From NCBI GenBank assembly GCA_018712805.1, contig DVGI01000014.1, positions 1-60,809 of the forward strand: 60,809 nucleotides of DNA. Reading direction: 5' to 3'. Made by a program: the position numbers and the translations under genes. The stretch is from Candidatus Fimenecus excrementavium (GTDB taxonomy: Bacteria > Bacillota > Clostridia > Oscillospirales > Acutalibacteraceae). Under the pieces are notes generated by a model. It did not search any database and was not told where the DNA came from. It saw only the letters and a list, made by a program, of their open reading frames with translations. This document shows, one piece after another, positions 34,134 to 47,254 of this stretch (positions within the stretch are counted from its first letter, which is position 1; each line of letters begins with the position of its first letter).

Positions 34134-35840
34134 ATGAAGTTAAATGGTTCTGATATTATTGCCGAAGTGCTCATCGAGCACGGCGTGGACACGGTGTTCG
34201 GATATCCGGGCGGCGCGGTGTTAAATATCTATGACGCGCTGTATAAATACCGTGATAAAATTCATCATATTTTGACCGCGCACGAACAAGGCGCCTCCCA
34301 TGCGGCGGACGGTTACGCGCGCGCAACGGGCAAAACCGGCGTGGTCATTGCAACAAGCGGCCCCGGCGCGACCAATTTGGTCACCGGTATTGCCACGGCG
34401 TATATGGATTCCGTCCCGATGGTCGCGATTACCGGCAACGTCGGCACGTCGCTGATCGGTCGTGACGCGTTCCAGGAAGTCTACATAACCGGTATTACCA
34501 TGCCGATTACCAAGCACAATTTTATGGTGCAGGATATTTCCGAGCTCGCCGACATTCTGCGCGAGGCGTTCCGTATTGCGAATTCCGGCAGAAAAGGCCC
34601 TGTGCTGGTCGATATTCCGAAAGATGTCACCGCCGCGATTACCGATTTCGAGCCGGAAACCCCGAAACCGATTGAAGACAATACCGTTTTGATTCCCGAA
34701 AAATTAGAGGAAGCGGCAAAATACATCAACGCCGCACACCGTCCGGTGATTGAAATCGGCGGCGGCGTCGTTTCGTCGGAAGCTTCCGACCTTGTGCGCG
34801 AACTGGTCGAAAAAGCCGGCATTCCCGCCTGCCACACGTTGATGGCGGCCGGCGTGCTCGGTTACAGCGAACCGCTCAACTACGGCTTGGTCGGTATGCA
34901 CGGCAGTTATGTTACAAATAAGGCGATTGACGAGGCGGATTGCCTGCTTGCCATCGGCACGCGTTTCTCCGACCGCGTCGCGCTGAATACCGACCGCTTT
35001 GCCAATAAAGCCAAGGTCATTCAAATCGATATTGACCAAAGCGAAATCAATAAAAACGTCATGGTCGACACCTACCTCACCGGCGATATCAAGACGATTT
35101 TGACCGCGTTCATGCCGCTTATTAAGCCCGCAGAGCACAAAGATTGGCTTACAACGCTTGACGAATATAAGAAAGACGATTATGTCCCTGTGGACAGTTC
35201 CGACCATATTACGCCTCACCAACTTGTGCGCGCCATTTGCGAAGATACCGACAAAGACACAATTTATGTCACCGACGTTGGTCAGCATCAAATGTGGGCG
35301 GCGCAATATTTGGAGCACACAGCCGCGCATCACTTCTTGACAAGCGGGGGACTTGGCACAATGGGTTACGGCTACGGCGCCGCAATTGGTGCGCAGGTGG
35401 CCTGCCCCGACAAGCGCGTGGTCCATATCACCGGCGACGGTTCGTTCCATATGAATATGAACGAAGCCTGCACGGCGGTCAGCTACAACCTCCCGATTAT
35501 CACCGTAATTTTCGATAACCGCGTGCTCGGCATGGTGCGCCAGTGGCAGACCTGCTTCTACGGCAAACGCTATTCCCAGACCGACCCCGAACGTAAAACC
35601 GATTTTGTCAAAGTGATTGAGGGCTTCGGCGGAAAAGGTTTCCACGTTAAAACCTTGGACGAATTCAAAAAAGCTTACAAGCTCGCCCAAAAAGAAAACG
35701 GCCCGGTTTGGATTGCCTGCGACATCGGCAAAGATGAACGTGTGCTGCCGATGATTCCGGCGGGCAAAACCGTAGATGATATTTTGGTCGCCCCGAACTG
35801 TGACACCTGCCCGAAACAGTGCTATAAGAAACAAAAATAA
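34134..35840 (+). CDS. ilvB: Acetolactate synthase, large catalytic subunit
   Basis: Condenses pyruvate to acetolactate (valine, leucine) or with 2-oxobutyrate (isoleucine). The 568-residue ThDP enzyme has FGYPGGAVLNIYDAL (22-36), the catalytic Glu51 in TAHEQGASHAADGYAR, and the ThDP/Mg motif beginning GDGSFHMN with the Asn further on. The C-terminal DTCPKQCYKK tail is odd and cysteine-bearing. ATG 34134 with AGGAG seven bases upstream is preferred to ATG 34119. The small regulatory subunit gene ilvN, which usually follows, is absent; a terminator lies directly downstream. Confidence 0.93.
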   Translation: MKLNGSDIIAEVLIEHGVDTVFGYPGGAVLNIYDALYKYRDKIHHILTAHEQGASHAADGYARATGKTGVVIATSGPGATNLVTGIATAYMDSVPMVAITGNVGTSLIGRDAFQEVYITGITMPITKHNFMVQDISELADILREAFRIANSGRKGPVLVDIPKDVTAAITDFEPETPKPIEDNTVLIPEKLEEAAKYINAAHRPVIEIGGGVVSSEASDLVRELVEKAGIPACHTLMAAGVLGYSEPLNYGLVGMHGSYVTNKAIDEADCLLAIGTRFSDRVALNTDRFANKAKVIQIDIDQSEINKNVMVDTYLTGDIKTILTAFMPLIKPAEHKDWLTTLDEYKKDDYVPVDSSDHITPHQLVRAICEDTDKDTIYVTDVGQHQMWAAQYLEHTAAHHFLTSGGLGTMGYGYGAAIGAQVACPDKRVVHITGDGSFHMNMNEACTAVSYNLPIITVIFDNRVLGMVRQWQTCFYGKRYSQTDPERKTDFVKVIEGFGGKGFHVKTLDEFKKAYKLAQKENGPVWIACDIGKDERVLPMIPAGKTVDDILVAPNCDTCPKQCYKKQK

Positions 35841-35852
35841 TTCCAATATAAA

Positions 35853-35882
35853 AACCGGCTGTTTTATCAGCCGGTTTTTTTT
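35853..35882 (+). terminator. Intrinsic terminator after ilvB
   Basis: Arms AACCGGCTG (35853-35861) and CAGCCGGTT (35868-35876) then a T-run to 35882. Confidence 0.9.
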
Positions 35883-35923
35883 GTTGCTTTAGAAAAGAAT
35901 AAGAAGATACAACAGAAAAACAG

Positions 35924-35957
35924 CAAAAAAACAGCGTCTGCAAAGCAGACGCTGTTT
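35924..35957 (-). terminator. Intrinsic terminator after ilvC
   Basis: Perfect 12-base stem (35930-35941 with 35945-35956) around a three-base loop; on the minus strand it is followed by seven T. Confidence 0.9.
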
Positions 35958-35977
35958 CTATGTAATTTAAGAATGGC

Positions 35978-37068
<1,091 letters not shown>

Positions 37069-37069
37069 C

Positions 37070-37097
37070 ATTATAGCAACTAATTTACGGTTGTCAA
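37070..37097 (-). promoter_or_regulatory. ilvC promoter
   Basis: On the minus strand TTGACA (37097-37092), 16 bp, TATAAT (37075-37070): both hexamers are perfect, as expected for a strong promoter under repression. Confidence 0.88.
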
Positions 37098-37114
37098 TAC
37101 TTTTTTTCGAATTT

Positions 37115-37807
37115 TCAGAAAGAAATTTTTTCGTGCTGCACGGCGTGGTGCAAATGAATGGTCACCGCGCTTTTAATGGCCTCTCCGTCGCGCTTTTTCA
37201 AAAAGTCCATAATCAAAATATGGTCTTTGTAAGCGTCCTCGGCAATCACGTCCAAATTGTAGTTGAGCGCAAAGGTTTGTTCAATCGTTTGGGTGAGGGT
37301 AGGCATAAACTGGCTTAAAAAATCGTTGTGCGCCGCTTTGATAATCGCGCCGTGAAATGCGCTTTCCGAAGCAATGCGGTCTTTGCCCTGCGGGTTGAGC
37401 TTTACCTGTCGCTGGCATTCTTCGCCGAGCGCCAAAATCTGCTCAATTTCTTTGTCCGTCGCACGCTTGCAGGCAAGCGCGGCGGCTTGCGGCTCAAAAA
37501 TCAGACGCGTTTCGTAAAGGTCGCGCAAGGTCACTTTCATTTTGAAAAGCTCCTGCACGTCCATGCTGCTGTCCGTATATTGGTCGAACTGGTCGGCGAC
37601 AAAGGTACCGCGCCCGCGTTTGACAACCAAAAGCCCTTCGGAAATCAAAATGCGAATCGCTTCGCGCAAAGTCGTCCGGCTGATGCCGAGCGTTTCCGAC
37701 AGCTCGTTTTCATTCGGCAGCTTTTCGCCGTATTGATATCTTTTTTCTTCTAAAATTTGCGCTCTCAGCGTCTCGGCGGTGCGTTGAGAAAGATTTTCTT
37801 TTTGCAT
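37115..37807 (-). CDS. GntR family regulator, FadR/FCD subfamily
   Basis: A 230-residue regulator. The N-terminal winged helix (about 8-72) has KLPNENELSETLGISRTTLREAI and the wing KRGRGTFV. The C-terminal FCD domain (about 85-225) has conserved Glu/His residues in YETRLIFEPQAA, FHGAIIKAAHN, DHILIMDFL and HLHHAV that usually bind a metal and an organic acid. The gene lies between ilvC and ilvD, and two palindromes of the expected type sit at the ilvC start, so it is probably a local regulator of branched-chain amino acid synthesis. The ligand is unknown; a pathway keto or hydroxy acid would fit. No membrane segment. Known FadR-type relatives mostly control carbon acid metabolism, which makes an ilv role unusual. 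Confidence 0.85.
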   Translation of the reverse strand: MQKENLSQRTAETLRAQILEEKRYQYGEKLPNENELSETLGISRTTLREAIRILISEGLLVVKRGRGTFVADQFDQYTDSSMDVQELFKMKVTLRDLYETRLIFEPQAAALACKRATDKEIEQILALGEECQRQVKLNPQGKDRIASESAFHGAIIKAAHNDFLSQFMPTLTQTIEQTFALNYNLDVIAEDAYKDHILIMDFLKKRDGEAIKSAVTIHLHHAVQHEKISF

Positions 37808-37842
37808 AAAAATGCCTCGATTTCTGTAAACTTGCCTTTTTT

Positions 37843-37871
37843 ACTATACAATAACTTTTCAAAAAATGCAA
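37843..37871 (-). promoter_or_regulatory. Promoter of the gntR gene
   Basis: Minus strand TTGCAT (37871-37866), 17 bp, TATAGT (37848-37843). The -10 region reads TTGTATAGTAA, loosely like the operator TTGTATGACAA, which could allow autoregulation. Confidence 0.5.
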
Positions 37872-37926
37872 AACAAACTTTTTAAATTTTTCCGCTTCAC
37901 TTTCCGACAGCTTTTCGCAAAGGGGA

Positions 37927-37953
37927 TTGAAAAGCGAAAAAAATTGTTATAAA
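37927..37953 (+). promoter_or_regulatory. Probable ilvD promoter
   Basis: TTGAAA (37927-37932), 15 bp, TATAAA (37948-37953). The spacer is short, so confidence is moderate. Confidence 0.45.
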
Positions 37954-37981
37954 ATAAGAGCATCAGATTGGAGGAAACGCT

Positions 37982-39649
37982 ATGAATTTACGTAGTAAAA
38001 ATGTTTTAAACGGCGTCGAACGTGCGCCGAACCGCAGCTTGTTTTATGCAATGGGCTATACCAAAGAAGAACTGGAACGGCCGCTTATCGGCGTGGTTTC
38101 CGCCCACAGCGAAATCGTGCCCGGCCATTTCCATCTCGATAAAATCACCGAAGCGGTAAAAGCCGGCGTCCGCATGGCGGGCGGCACACCGATTATGGTG
38201 CCGGCAATCGGCGTCTGCGACGGCATTGCCATGGGTCATGTCGGCATGAAATATTCTTTGCCGTCCCGTGAACTGATTGCCGACAGCGTTGAAACTATGG
38301 CCATGGCGCACGGCTTTGACGGCCTTGTGCTTGTGCCGAACTGCGACAAAATCGTGCCCGGCATGCTGCTCGGCGCACTGCGCATCAATATCCCGACGGT
38401 TGTTTGCTCCGGCGGCCCGATGATGTCCGGTCTTGTCGACGGCGTCGAAACCTCGCTTTCCAAAATGTTTGAAGCGGTCGGCGCGCGAAAAGCGGGACTC
38501 ATTGACGACGAAAAGCTTTGCGAATTTGAAAACAACACCTGCCCGGGCTGCGGCTCGTGCTCCGGTATGTATACTGCCAACAGCATGAACTGCCTTTGCG
38601 AATCCTTAGGCATCGCGCTGCCCGGCAACGGCACCATTCCCGCGGTGCACGCCGGCAGAATGCAGCTTGCGAAGCGCGCGGGCATGGCGATTATGCACCT
38701 TGTTGAAAACGACATCAAGGCGCGTGACATCGTCAACGAAAAATCCCTGCGCAACGCGCTTGCCTGCGATATGGCGCTCGGCTGCTCGTCGAACTCGGTT
38801 TTGCATTTGCTTGCAATCGCGAAAGAAGCGGGCTGCCCGATGGATTTACATACCTTTAACGAAATGAGCGCAAAAGTGCCGAACCTTTGTCACTTGGCGC
38901 CCGCAGGTCCCACCCATATGCACGACCTCAACAACGCCGGCGGCGTACCGGCTGTGCAGGCGGAACTTGCGAAGAAAGGTCTTTTGGATTTGAGCCTGAT
39001 GACCGTCACCGGCAAAACCGTCGGCGAAAATATCCAAGGCGCTTATATCAAAAATACCGATGCGATTCGCCCGATTGACAATCCTTACAGCGAAACCGGC
39101 GGCATCGCCATTTTGTGGGGCAATATCGCGAAAGACGGCTGTGTCGTCAAACGCAGCGCCGTCGCGCCTGAAATGCTGGTGCACACCGGCCCCGCCCGCG
39201 TGTTTGACAGCGAGGATGAAGCGATTGACGCGATTTACAACGGCAGAATCAAAGACGGCGACGTCGTCGTTATCCGTTACGAAGGCCCGGTCGGCGGCCC
39301 CGGTATGCGCGAAATGCTCAACCCGACTTCTGCGCTTGCCGGCATGAAGCTTGACAAAACCGTGGCGCTCATAACCGACGGCCGGTTCTCCGGCGCGTCC
39401 CGCGGCGCTTCTATCGGTCACGTCGCGCCGGAAGCAGCCTGCGGCGGCGAAATCGGACTTGTCGAAGAAGGGGACATCATCGACATTGATATTCCCAACG
39501 CTTCGGTCAACGTCCGTGTTTCCGACGAAGAAATGGAAAAACGCAGAGCCGCCTATGTTCCGCACGAGCCGAAAGTCAAATCCGGCTGGCTTGCGCGCTA
39601 TATGCAAATGGTCTCCTCCGCCAAAGACGGCGCGGTTATGAAGATTTAA
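37982..39649 (+). CDS. ilvD: Dihydroxy-acid dehydratase
   Basis: Iron-sulfur enzyme that dehydrates dihydroxy acids to 2-keto acids, the step after IlvC. The 555-residue protein has cluster cysteines in [12 protein letters not shown] and [19 protein letters not shown], and the C-terminal [20 protein letters not shown] stretch typical of the IlvD/Edd family. GGAGG precedes the start by seven bases. It is divergent from gntR and faces the ABC exporter genes, with a shared terminator at 39679. Confidence 0.96.
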   Translation: MNLRSKNVLNGVERAPNRSLFYAMGYTKEELERPLIGVVSAHSEIVPGHFHLDKITEAVKAGVRMAGGTPIMVPAIGVCDGIAMGHVGMKYSLPSRELIADSVETMAMAHGFDGLVLVPNCDKIVPGMLLGALRINIPTVVCSGGPMMSGLVDGVETSLSKMFEAVGARKAGLIDDEKLCEFENNTCPGCGSCSGMYTANSMNCLCESLGIALPGNGTIPAVHAGRMQLAKRAGMAIMHLVENDIKARDIVNEKSLRNALACDMALGCSSNSVLHLLAIAKEAGCPMDLHTFNEMSAKVPNLCHLAPAGPTHMHDLNNAGGVPAVQAELAKKGLLDLSLMTVTGKTVGENIQGAYIKNTDAIRPIDNPYSETGGIAILWGNIAKDGCVVKRSAVAPEMLVHTGPARVFDSEDEAIDAIYNGRIKDGDVVVIRYEGPVGGPGMREMLNPTSALAGMKLDKTVALITDGRFSGASRGASIGHVAPEAACGGEIGLVEEGDIIDIDIPNASVNVRVSDEEMEKRRAAYVPHEPKVKSGWLARYMQMVSSAKDGAVMKI

Positions 39650-39678
39650 GGCTTCTGATTACGAATCATTCAAAAAAG

Positions 39679-39714
39679 AACCCCCGATACAGTTTCTGCT
39701 GTATCGGGGGTTTT
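39679..39714. terminator. Bidirectional terminator between ilvD and the ABC exporter
   Basis: Perfect 14-base stem (39679-39692 with 39699-39712) flanked by T-rich sequence on both strands. Confidence 0.88.
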
Positions 39715-39722
39715 GCTTTGAA

Positions 39723-41567
39723 TTAGCTTAATTCAAACATACCGTTGTAAAGTCTATAATACATACCTTTTTGCCGAAGCAGGTCTTCGTGGTCGCCGCG
39801 TTCGACGATTTCGCCGTGCTCGAGCACCATAATTGCGTTGGCGTTGCGAACGGTCGAAAGCCTGTGGGCAATGACGAACACCGTTCTGCCCTCCATAAGA
39901 GAGTCCATGCCTTTTTCAATCAGCGCTTCGGTACGCGTGTCAATCGAAGAGGTCGCTTCGTCCAAAATCAGCACCGGCGGGTCGGCGACTGCCGCGCGCG
40001 CAATGGCAAGCAACTGCCGCTGCCCCTGCGAAAGGTTTGCGCCGTCTGAAGTCACCATCGTGTTGTAACCGTTTGGAAGCCTGCGGATAAACGAATCCGC
40101 ATTCGCGATTTTCGCGGCTTTTTCAATTTCTTCCTGCGTTGCGTCGAGCTTGCCGAACCGAATGTTGTCGGCTATCGTGCCTGTAAACAGGTGCGTGTCT
40201 TGCAACACAATACCTAAAGAATGGCGCAGGTCGTCTTTTTTGATGTTGCGCACGTCAATGCCGTCATACAAAATCCGCCCGCCCTGTACGTCATAAAAGC
40301 GGTTAATCAGGTTTGTAATCGTCGTTTTGCCCGCGCCGGTTGACCCGACAAAGGCAATTTTTTGCCCGGGCTTTGCGTAAAGGGTAATGTCTTGCAGCAC
40401 CGTCTTTTTTGCGTTGTACCCGAATTTAACGTGTTCAAACCGCACGTCGCCGCACAGGGGAACAAGCGTGCCGTCCGGCTTTTTCCAAGCCCAGCGCCCG
40501 GTCTTTTTGTCGCTGACGCAAAGTTTGCCGTCGCGGGTTTCCGCGTGGACGAGCGTCACTTCGCCGTCGTCGACTTCCGGCGTTTGCCGCATGGCGTCAA
40601 ACACACGTTCCGCGCCCGCGAGCGCCGCTAAAAGGAAGTTGCTTTGCTGGGTGAATTGGTTAATCGGCGCGGCGGATTGCCGCACAAATACAAGGTAGCT
40701 TGCAAGGCTGCCGACATCGGTCATGCCTTTAAGTGCCATAATGCCGCCTAAAATCGCTACAATCGCATAGTTGACATAAGAAATGCTGACAACGGCAGGG
40801 ACCATCGTCGCTGCGTACCCCTGCGCGCCCGTGCCGGCTTTTCGCAGCGCTTCGTTTTTCTCGCGGAACGCTTCGAGGTTGTCGCCCTCGCGGTTAAAGA
40901 CCTTAACGACCTTTTGCCCGTTGACCATTTCTTCAATGTAGCCGTCCAGTCCGCCGAGCACTTTCTGCTGACGGGCGTAATACGCCTTGCTGCGCTTGCC
41001 GCTGAAACGGATATATAAAAACATAATCACATAGCAAACCGCTACAACCAACGTCAGCCGCCAGTTTAAAATGAACAACAGCACCAGTGTGCCGGAAATT
41101 TGAATAAAACTTTGAATCACCATGGCAAAGCTGTTGTTGAGCGCATCGGAAATGGTGTCCACGTCGTTGGTGAAATAGCTCATCACGTCGCCGTGTTGGC
41201 GCGAGTCAAAGAATTTGAGCGGTAATGTTTGCATGTGGGCAAATAAATCGCGGCGAATGTCAAACAATACCTTCTGCGCCACGCGTACCATCGTTTGCGT
41301 GTAGCCGTAAGAACAGGCAACGCCGACCGCGTAAATCACGGCAGTTAATATCACGCCGGAAAGCAGCGTGCGCAAGTCGCCGTCTGCCAAATTGTTGACC
41401 ACCGGGCGAATCATGTAGGTGCCCAACAGGTTCGCAAGCGCGCTGACGGTGACCAAAACCGCAACTGCCAAAAGCAAAAACTTGTGCCGCCCCATGTAAG
41501 AAAGCAGGGAACCTAAAGTAAACCGCAGATTTTGCGGCTTTTTACCGCTGATTGCTCTCGCTGCCAT
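39723..41567 (-). CDS. ABC exporter half-transporter, canonical-ATPase subunit
   Basis: A 614-residue half-transporter with a six-helix membrane domain (about 25-320) and a nucleotide-binding domain. The latter has Walker A GSTGAGKT and Walker B ending ILDEATSSIDT with the catalytic Glu. Its signature is LSQGQ rather than LSGGQ. Together with its partner it forms one intact ATP site and one degenerate site, the pattern of heterodimeric exporters (BmrCD, LmrCD, TM287/288). It probably expels drugs, lipids or peptides. ATG 41567 has GGAGG eight bases upstream; the first 26 bases overlap the end of the partner gene, giving translational coupling. It is the last gene of the MarR operon. Confidence 0.9.
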   Translation of the reverse strand: MAARAISGKKPQNLRFTLGSLLSYMGRHKFLLLAVAVLVTVSALANLLGTYMIRPVVNNLADGDLRTLLSGVILTAVIYAVGVACSYGYTQTMVRVAQKVLFDIRRDLFAHMQTLPLKFFDSRQHGDVMSYFTNDVDTISDALNNSFAMVIQSFIQISGTLVLLFILNWRLTLVVAVCYVIMFLYIRFSGKRSKAYYARQQKVLGGLDGYIEEMVNGQKVVKVFNREGDNLEAFREKNEALRKAGTGAQGYAATMVPAVVSISYVNYAIVAILGGIMALKGMTDVGSLASYLVFVRQSAAPINQFTQQSNFLLAALAGAERVFDAMRQTPEVDDGEVTLVHAETRDGKLCVSDKKTGRWAWKKPDGTLVPLCGDVRFEHVKFGYNAKKTVLQDITLYAKPGQKIAFVGSTGAGKTTITNLINRFYDVQGGRILYDGIDVRNIKKDDLRHSLGIVLQDTHLFTGTIADNIRFGKLDATQEEIEKAAKIANADSFIRRLPNGYNTMVTSDGANLSQGQRQLLAIARAAVADPPVLILDEATSSIDTRTEALIEKGMDSLMEGRTVFVIAHRLSTVRNANAIMVLEHGEIVERGDHEDLLRQKGMYYRLYNGMFELS

Positions 41568-43296
41568 CGTCAACGCCTCCTTTCATTTGCGAAGCGTAAA
41601 TTTCCTTGTAAATCGGGTCGCTTGCCAAAAGCGACTTGTGCGTCCCGACGGCGTGCACCTTGCCGTCGTCTAAAATAATAATTTTATCCGTCCCCATGAC
41701 CGAGGTCACGCGTTGGGCAATCACGATTTTTGTGACATCGGGAAGCGCTTTCAGCGCGGCGCGGATTTTGCTTTCGGTCGCGGTGTCGACAGCGCTTGTC
41801 GAGTCGTCAAAAATTAAGACTTTCGGATTTTTCAAAAGCGTGCGCGCAATGCAAAGGCGCTGTTTTTGCCCGCCGGAAAAATTTACGCCGCCCTGACCCA
41901 TGTCGGTGGCTAACCCTTTGGGCATCGTCTCTAAAAATTCGTCGGCACAGGCGGCTTTGCACGCTGCCCAAAGCGTCTTATCAGAGGCTTCTTTGTTGCC
42001 CCACAAAAGGTTTTCGCGCACCGTGCCGGAAAACAATACGTTCTTTTGCAAAACAATCCCGACCGCGTCGCGCAGCGCATGCAGGTCATAGTTTCGCACG
42101 TCTTCGCCGCCGACACGCACACAGCCGTCCGTTGCGTCATAAAGGCGCGGGATCAGCTGCACAAGCGTGCTTTTTGCGGCACCCGTCGCGCCGAGAATGC
42201 CGACCGTTTCGCCGGCTTTTATATGCAGCGTCACGCCGCTAAGCGCATATTCCGCCGCGTCCGCTTTGTATTTAAACGACACATTTTCAAAATCCACGCT
42301 GCCGTCTTTTACGGTCTTTACGGCATTTTCAGGGGAGGTGAGCGCAATCGGCTCGTCTAACACTTCGCAAATGCGGTGCGCGCTTGCAAGCGAACGGGTC
42401 AAAAGCAAAAAGACGTTGGAAATGAGCATGACCGAGTTCATGACCTGCAAAACATAGCTTAAAAAGCCGGTCAGTTCGCCGACTTGTAAGGTGCTTTTCA
42501 AAATCATGCCGCCGCCGAACCACATCAAGAGCACAATCGTGACATACATGATAAGCTGTAAGGTCGGCAGGTTGAGCACGGCGTATTGAAAGGTCTTTTG
42601 ACTTGTGTTCATCAGCGTTTCGTTGACTTCGCCGAATTTTTCTTCTTCATATTCGCCGCGGACGAATGCCTTGACCGCGCGAATGGCGGTCAAACCCTCT
42701 TCTACAACGTTGTTGAGTTTATCGACCGCTTTTTGCAATACCGAATACATCGGCGCAATTTTCCGAACGATAAAAAACAGCGTAATGCCGAGAATCGGCG
42801 CGCAGACTACAAAGACAAACGCAAGCTTCGCGTTCATCCAAAACGCCAGGAAAATCCCCATGATAATCATAACGGGGCTTCGCATCAGCGGGCGGAAGCC
42901 GCCGTTGATTGCATTTTGCAAAACCGTGACGTCGGTCGTCATGCGCGTGACAAGCGAGGACGTCTCAAAACGGTCCAGGTTTGAAAAGGCATACTCCTGA
43001 ATACGCGTGTATTGTGCGTCACGCACATTTGCGCCGAAGCCGTAAGCCGCCCGCGCGGCGAAGCGGGCATATAAAAGCCCGGTAATCAGCGACAACAGCG
43101 CGCAGACGCCCATTTGTGCCCCTTTATAGAAAATATAGGACATGTCTTTCTGCATAACGCCGGTGTCGATAAGGTCGGCCATCAAAACCGGAATCAGCAG
43201 TTCAAAAAACGATTCGCAAACCACCAACAGCCCGCCGATGACAATATCCTTTTTATATTTGCCGAAATAAGTAAACAGACGTTTTAAGTCTTGCAT
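41542..43296 (-). CDS. ABC exporter half-transporter, degenerate-ATPase subunit
   Basis: A 584-residue partner of the following subunit. A six-helix membrane domain is followed by a nucleotide-binding domain. Its Walker A reads GATGAAKS, with Ala in place of the second-last Gly, and Walker B ends IFDDSTSAVDT, with Asp instead of the catalytic Glu. Its signature FSGGQ is intact and would complete the active site with the other subunit's Walker motifs. ATG 43296 has GGAGG eight bases upstream; the longer frame to 43428 lies inside marR. It overlaps marR by 13 bases. Confidence 0.9.
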   Translation of the reverse strand: MQDLKRLFTYFGKYKKDIVIGGLLVVCESFFELLIPVLMADLIDTGVMQKDMSYIFYKGAQMGVCALLSLITGLLYARFAARAAYGFGANVRDAQYTRIQEYAFSNLDRFETSSLVTRMTTDVTVLQNAINGGFRPLMRSPVMIIMGIFLAFWMNAKLAFVFVVCAPILGITLFFIVRKIAPMYSVLQKAVDKLNNVVEEGLTAIRAVKAFVRGEYEEEKFGEVNETLMNTSQKTFQYAVLNLPTLQLIMYVTIVLLMWFGGGMILKSTLQVGELTGFLSYVLQVMNSVMLISNVFLLLTRSLASAHRICEVLDEPIALTSPENAVKTVKDGSVDFENVSFKYKADAAEYALSGVTLHIKAGETVGILGATGAAKSTLVQLIPRLYDATDGCVRVGGEDVRNYDLHALRDAVGIVLQKNVLFSGTVRENLLWGNKEASDKTLWAACKAACADEFLETMPKGLATDMGQGGVNFSGGQKQRLCIARTLLKNPKVLIFDDSTSAVDTATESKIRAALKALPDVTKIVIAQRVTSVMGTDKIIILDDGKVHAVGTHKSLLASDPIYKEIYASQMKGGVDDGSESNQR

Positions 43297-43730
43297 AGCG
43301 GTTCCTCCTGTTCGGCGGCGCGCAGATTTTGATAAGCGCGCTTTAAAAAGTCTGAAAACAGGGCAATTTCTTCTTCGGAAAAGCCCGCCAACATTTTCTC
43401 TTCTTCTTTTTCGCAATAAAGCTTCCATTCCTGCTGTGCGTTTCGCCCGCGTTCGGTCAGCTCAATGCGGTCAGAGCGCCGGCAGGTTTCGTCCGGCTCG
43501 CGCGTGACAAATCCGCCTTTTTCCAAAACGTCCAGCATTCTCGAAACCGCGGCGGGGTCAATTTCAAAATAATCGGCAATCTCTTTCGGCCGGCAAGGCC
43601 CGTGGCTTGAAAGAAACCGTAAGAGCTTCGGCTGCCCCGTGCCGAGCCCCAGTTCGCGAAGACAAGGGCGAAGATAGCTTCGCTGGGCGTGCATGGCACG
43701 ATACAACAGCATATGAAAGGTATTTTCCAT
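43284..43730 (-). CDS. MarR family transcriptional regulator
   Basis: A 148-residue winged-helix regulator. The DNA-binding part has RPKEIADYFEIDPAAVSRMLDVLEKGGFV followed by the wing with the basic RREPDETCRRSDR-type turn and the usual LTERGR motif; helices at both ends form the dimer interface. ATG 43730 lies nine bases after GGAG. It leads an operon with two ABC exporter genes and has two palindromes over its own promoter, so it probably represses itself and the exporter until a transported compound binds. Confidence 0.9.
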   Translation of the reverse strand: MENTFHMLLYRAMHAQRSYLRPCLRELGLGTGQPKLLRFLSSHGPCRPKEIADYFEIDPAAVSRMLDVLEKGGFVTREPDETCRRSDRIELTERGRNAQQEWKLYCEKEEEKMLAGFSEEEIALFSDFLKRAYQNLRAAEQEEPLCKT

Positions 43731-43746
43731 ACATGCAAACTCCTTT

Positions 43747-43775
43747 GTTGACAAGTCAACTGTTGATAGGTCAAT
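43747..43775. promoter_or_regulatory. Tandem palindromic operator of the MarR-ABC operon
   Basis: GTTGACAAGTCAAC (43747-43760) is a perfect palindrome with six-base arms; GTTGATAGGTCAAT (43762-43775) is a near copy 15 bp away. The second overlaps the -10. This is the expected layout for MarR autorepression. Confidence 0.7.
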
Positions 43776-43801
43776 TATAGCACGCAACCGCGCGCGGTCA
43801 A
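43774..43801 (-). promoter_or_regulatory. Promoter of the MarR-ABC operon
   Basis: Minus strand TTGACC (43801-43796), 16 bp, TATAAT (43779-43774). Confidence 0.75.
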
Positions 43802-43894
43802 GAGGGAAAAGGCACTTTCGGCAGAGTTGTGGAAAAAGCCCCGTTCACCGCACCTTTCTTGTGCATTTTTTCACTTTTGAAATTGAAAAGCACA

Positions 43895-43933
43895 GATAAA
43901 AAACCGGCCTCCCGTTTTTACGGGAAGCCGGTC
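43895..43933 (-). terminator. Terminator after the beta-galactosidase gene
   Basis: Twelve-base arms (43903-43914 and 43921-43932, one mismatch) followed on the minus strand by TTTTTTAT. Confidence 0.88.
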
Positions 43934-43950
43934 TCTTTTTTTAAAACGGA

Positions 43951-47157
<3,207 letters not shown>

Positions 47158-47164
47158 CTATTAT

Positions 47165-47193
47165 ATTATATACGAAAAAAGCGGCCGGCACAA
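47165..47193 (-). promoter_or_regulatory. lacZ promoter
   Basis: Minus strand TTGTGC (47193-47188), 17 bp, TATAAT (47170-47165). The -35 and spacer lie inside the terminator of the upstream DUF815 gene. Confidence 0.65.
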
Positions 47194-47220
47194 GCATTTT
47201 CGCTGTGCAAACCGCTTTTT
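47175..47220. terminator. Terminator of the DUF815 gene
   Basis: Outer arms AAAAAAGCGG (47175-47184) and CCGCTTTTTT (47211-47220), with an inner GCAC/GTGC stem. T-runs exist on both strands; on the minus strand it ends the DUF815 transcript. Confidence 0.75.
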
Positions 47221-47254
47221 TATCAAGTATGCCGAAAAGATGGTGAAAATCTTG

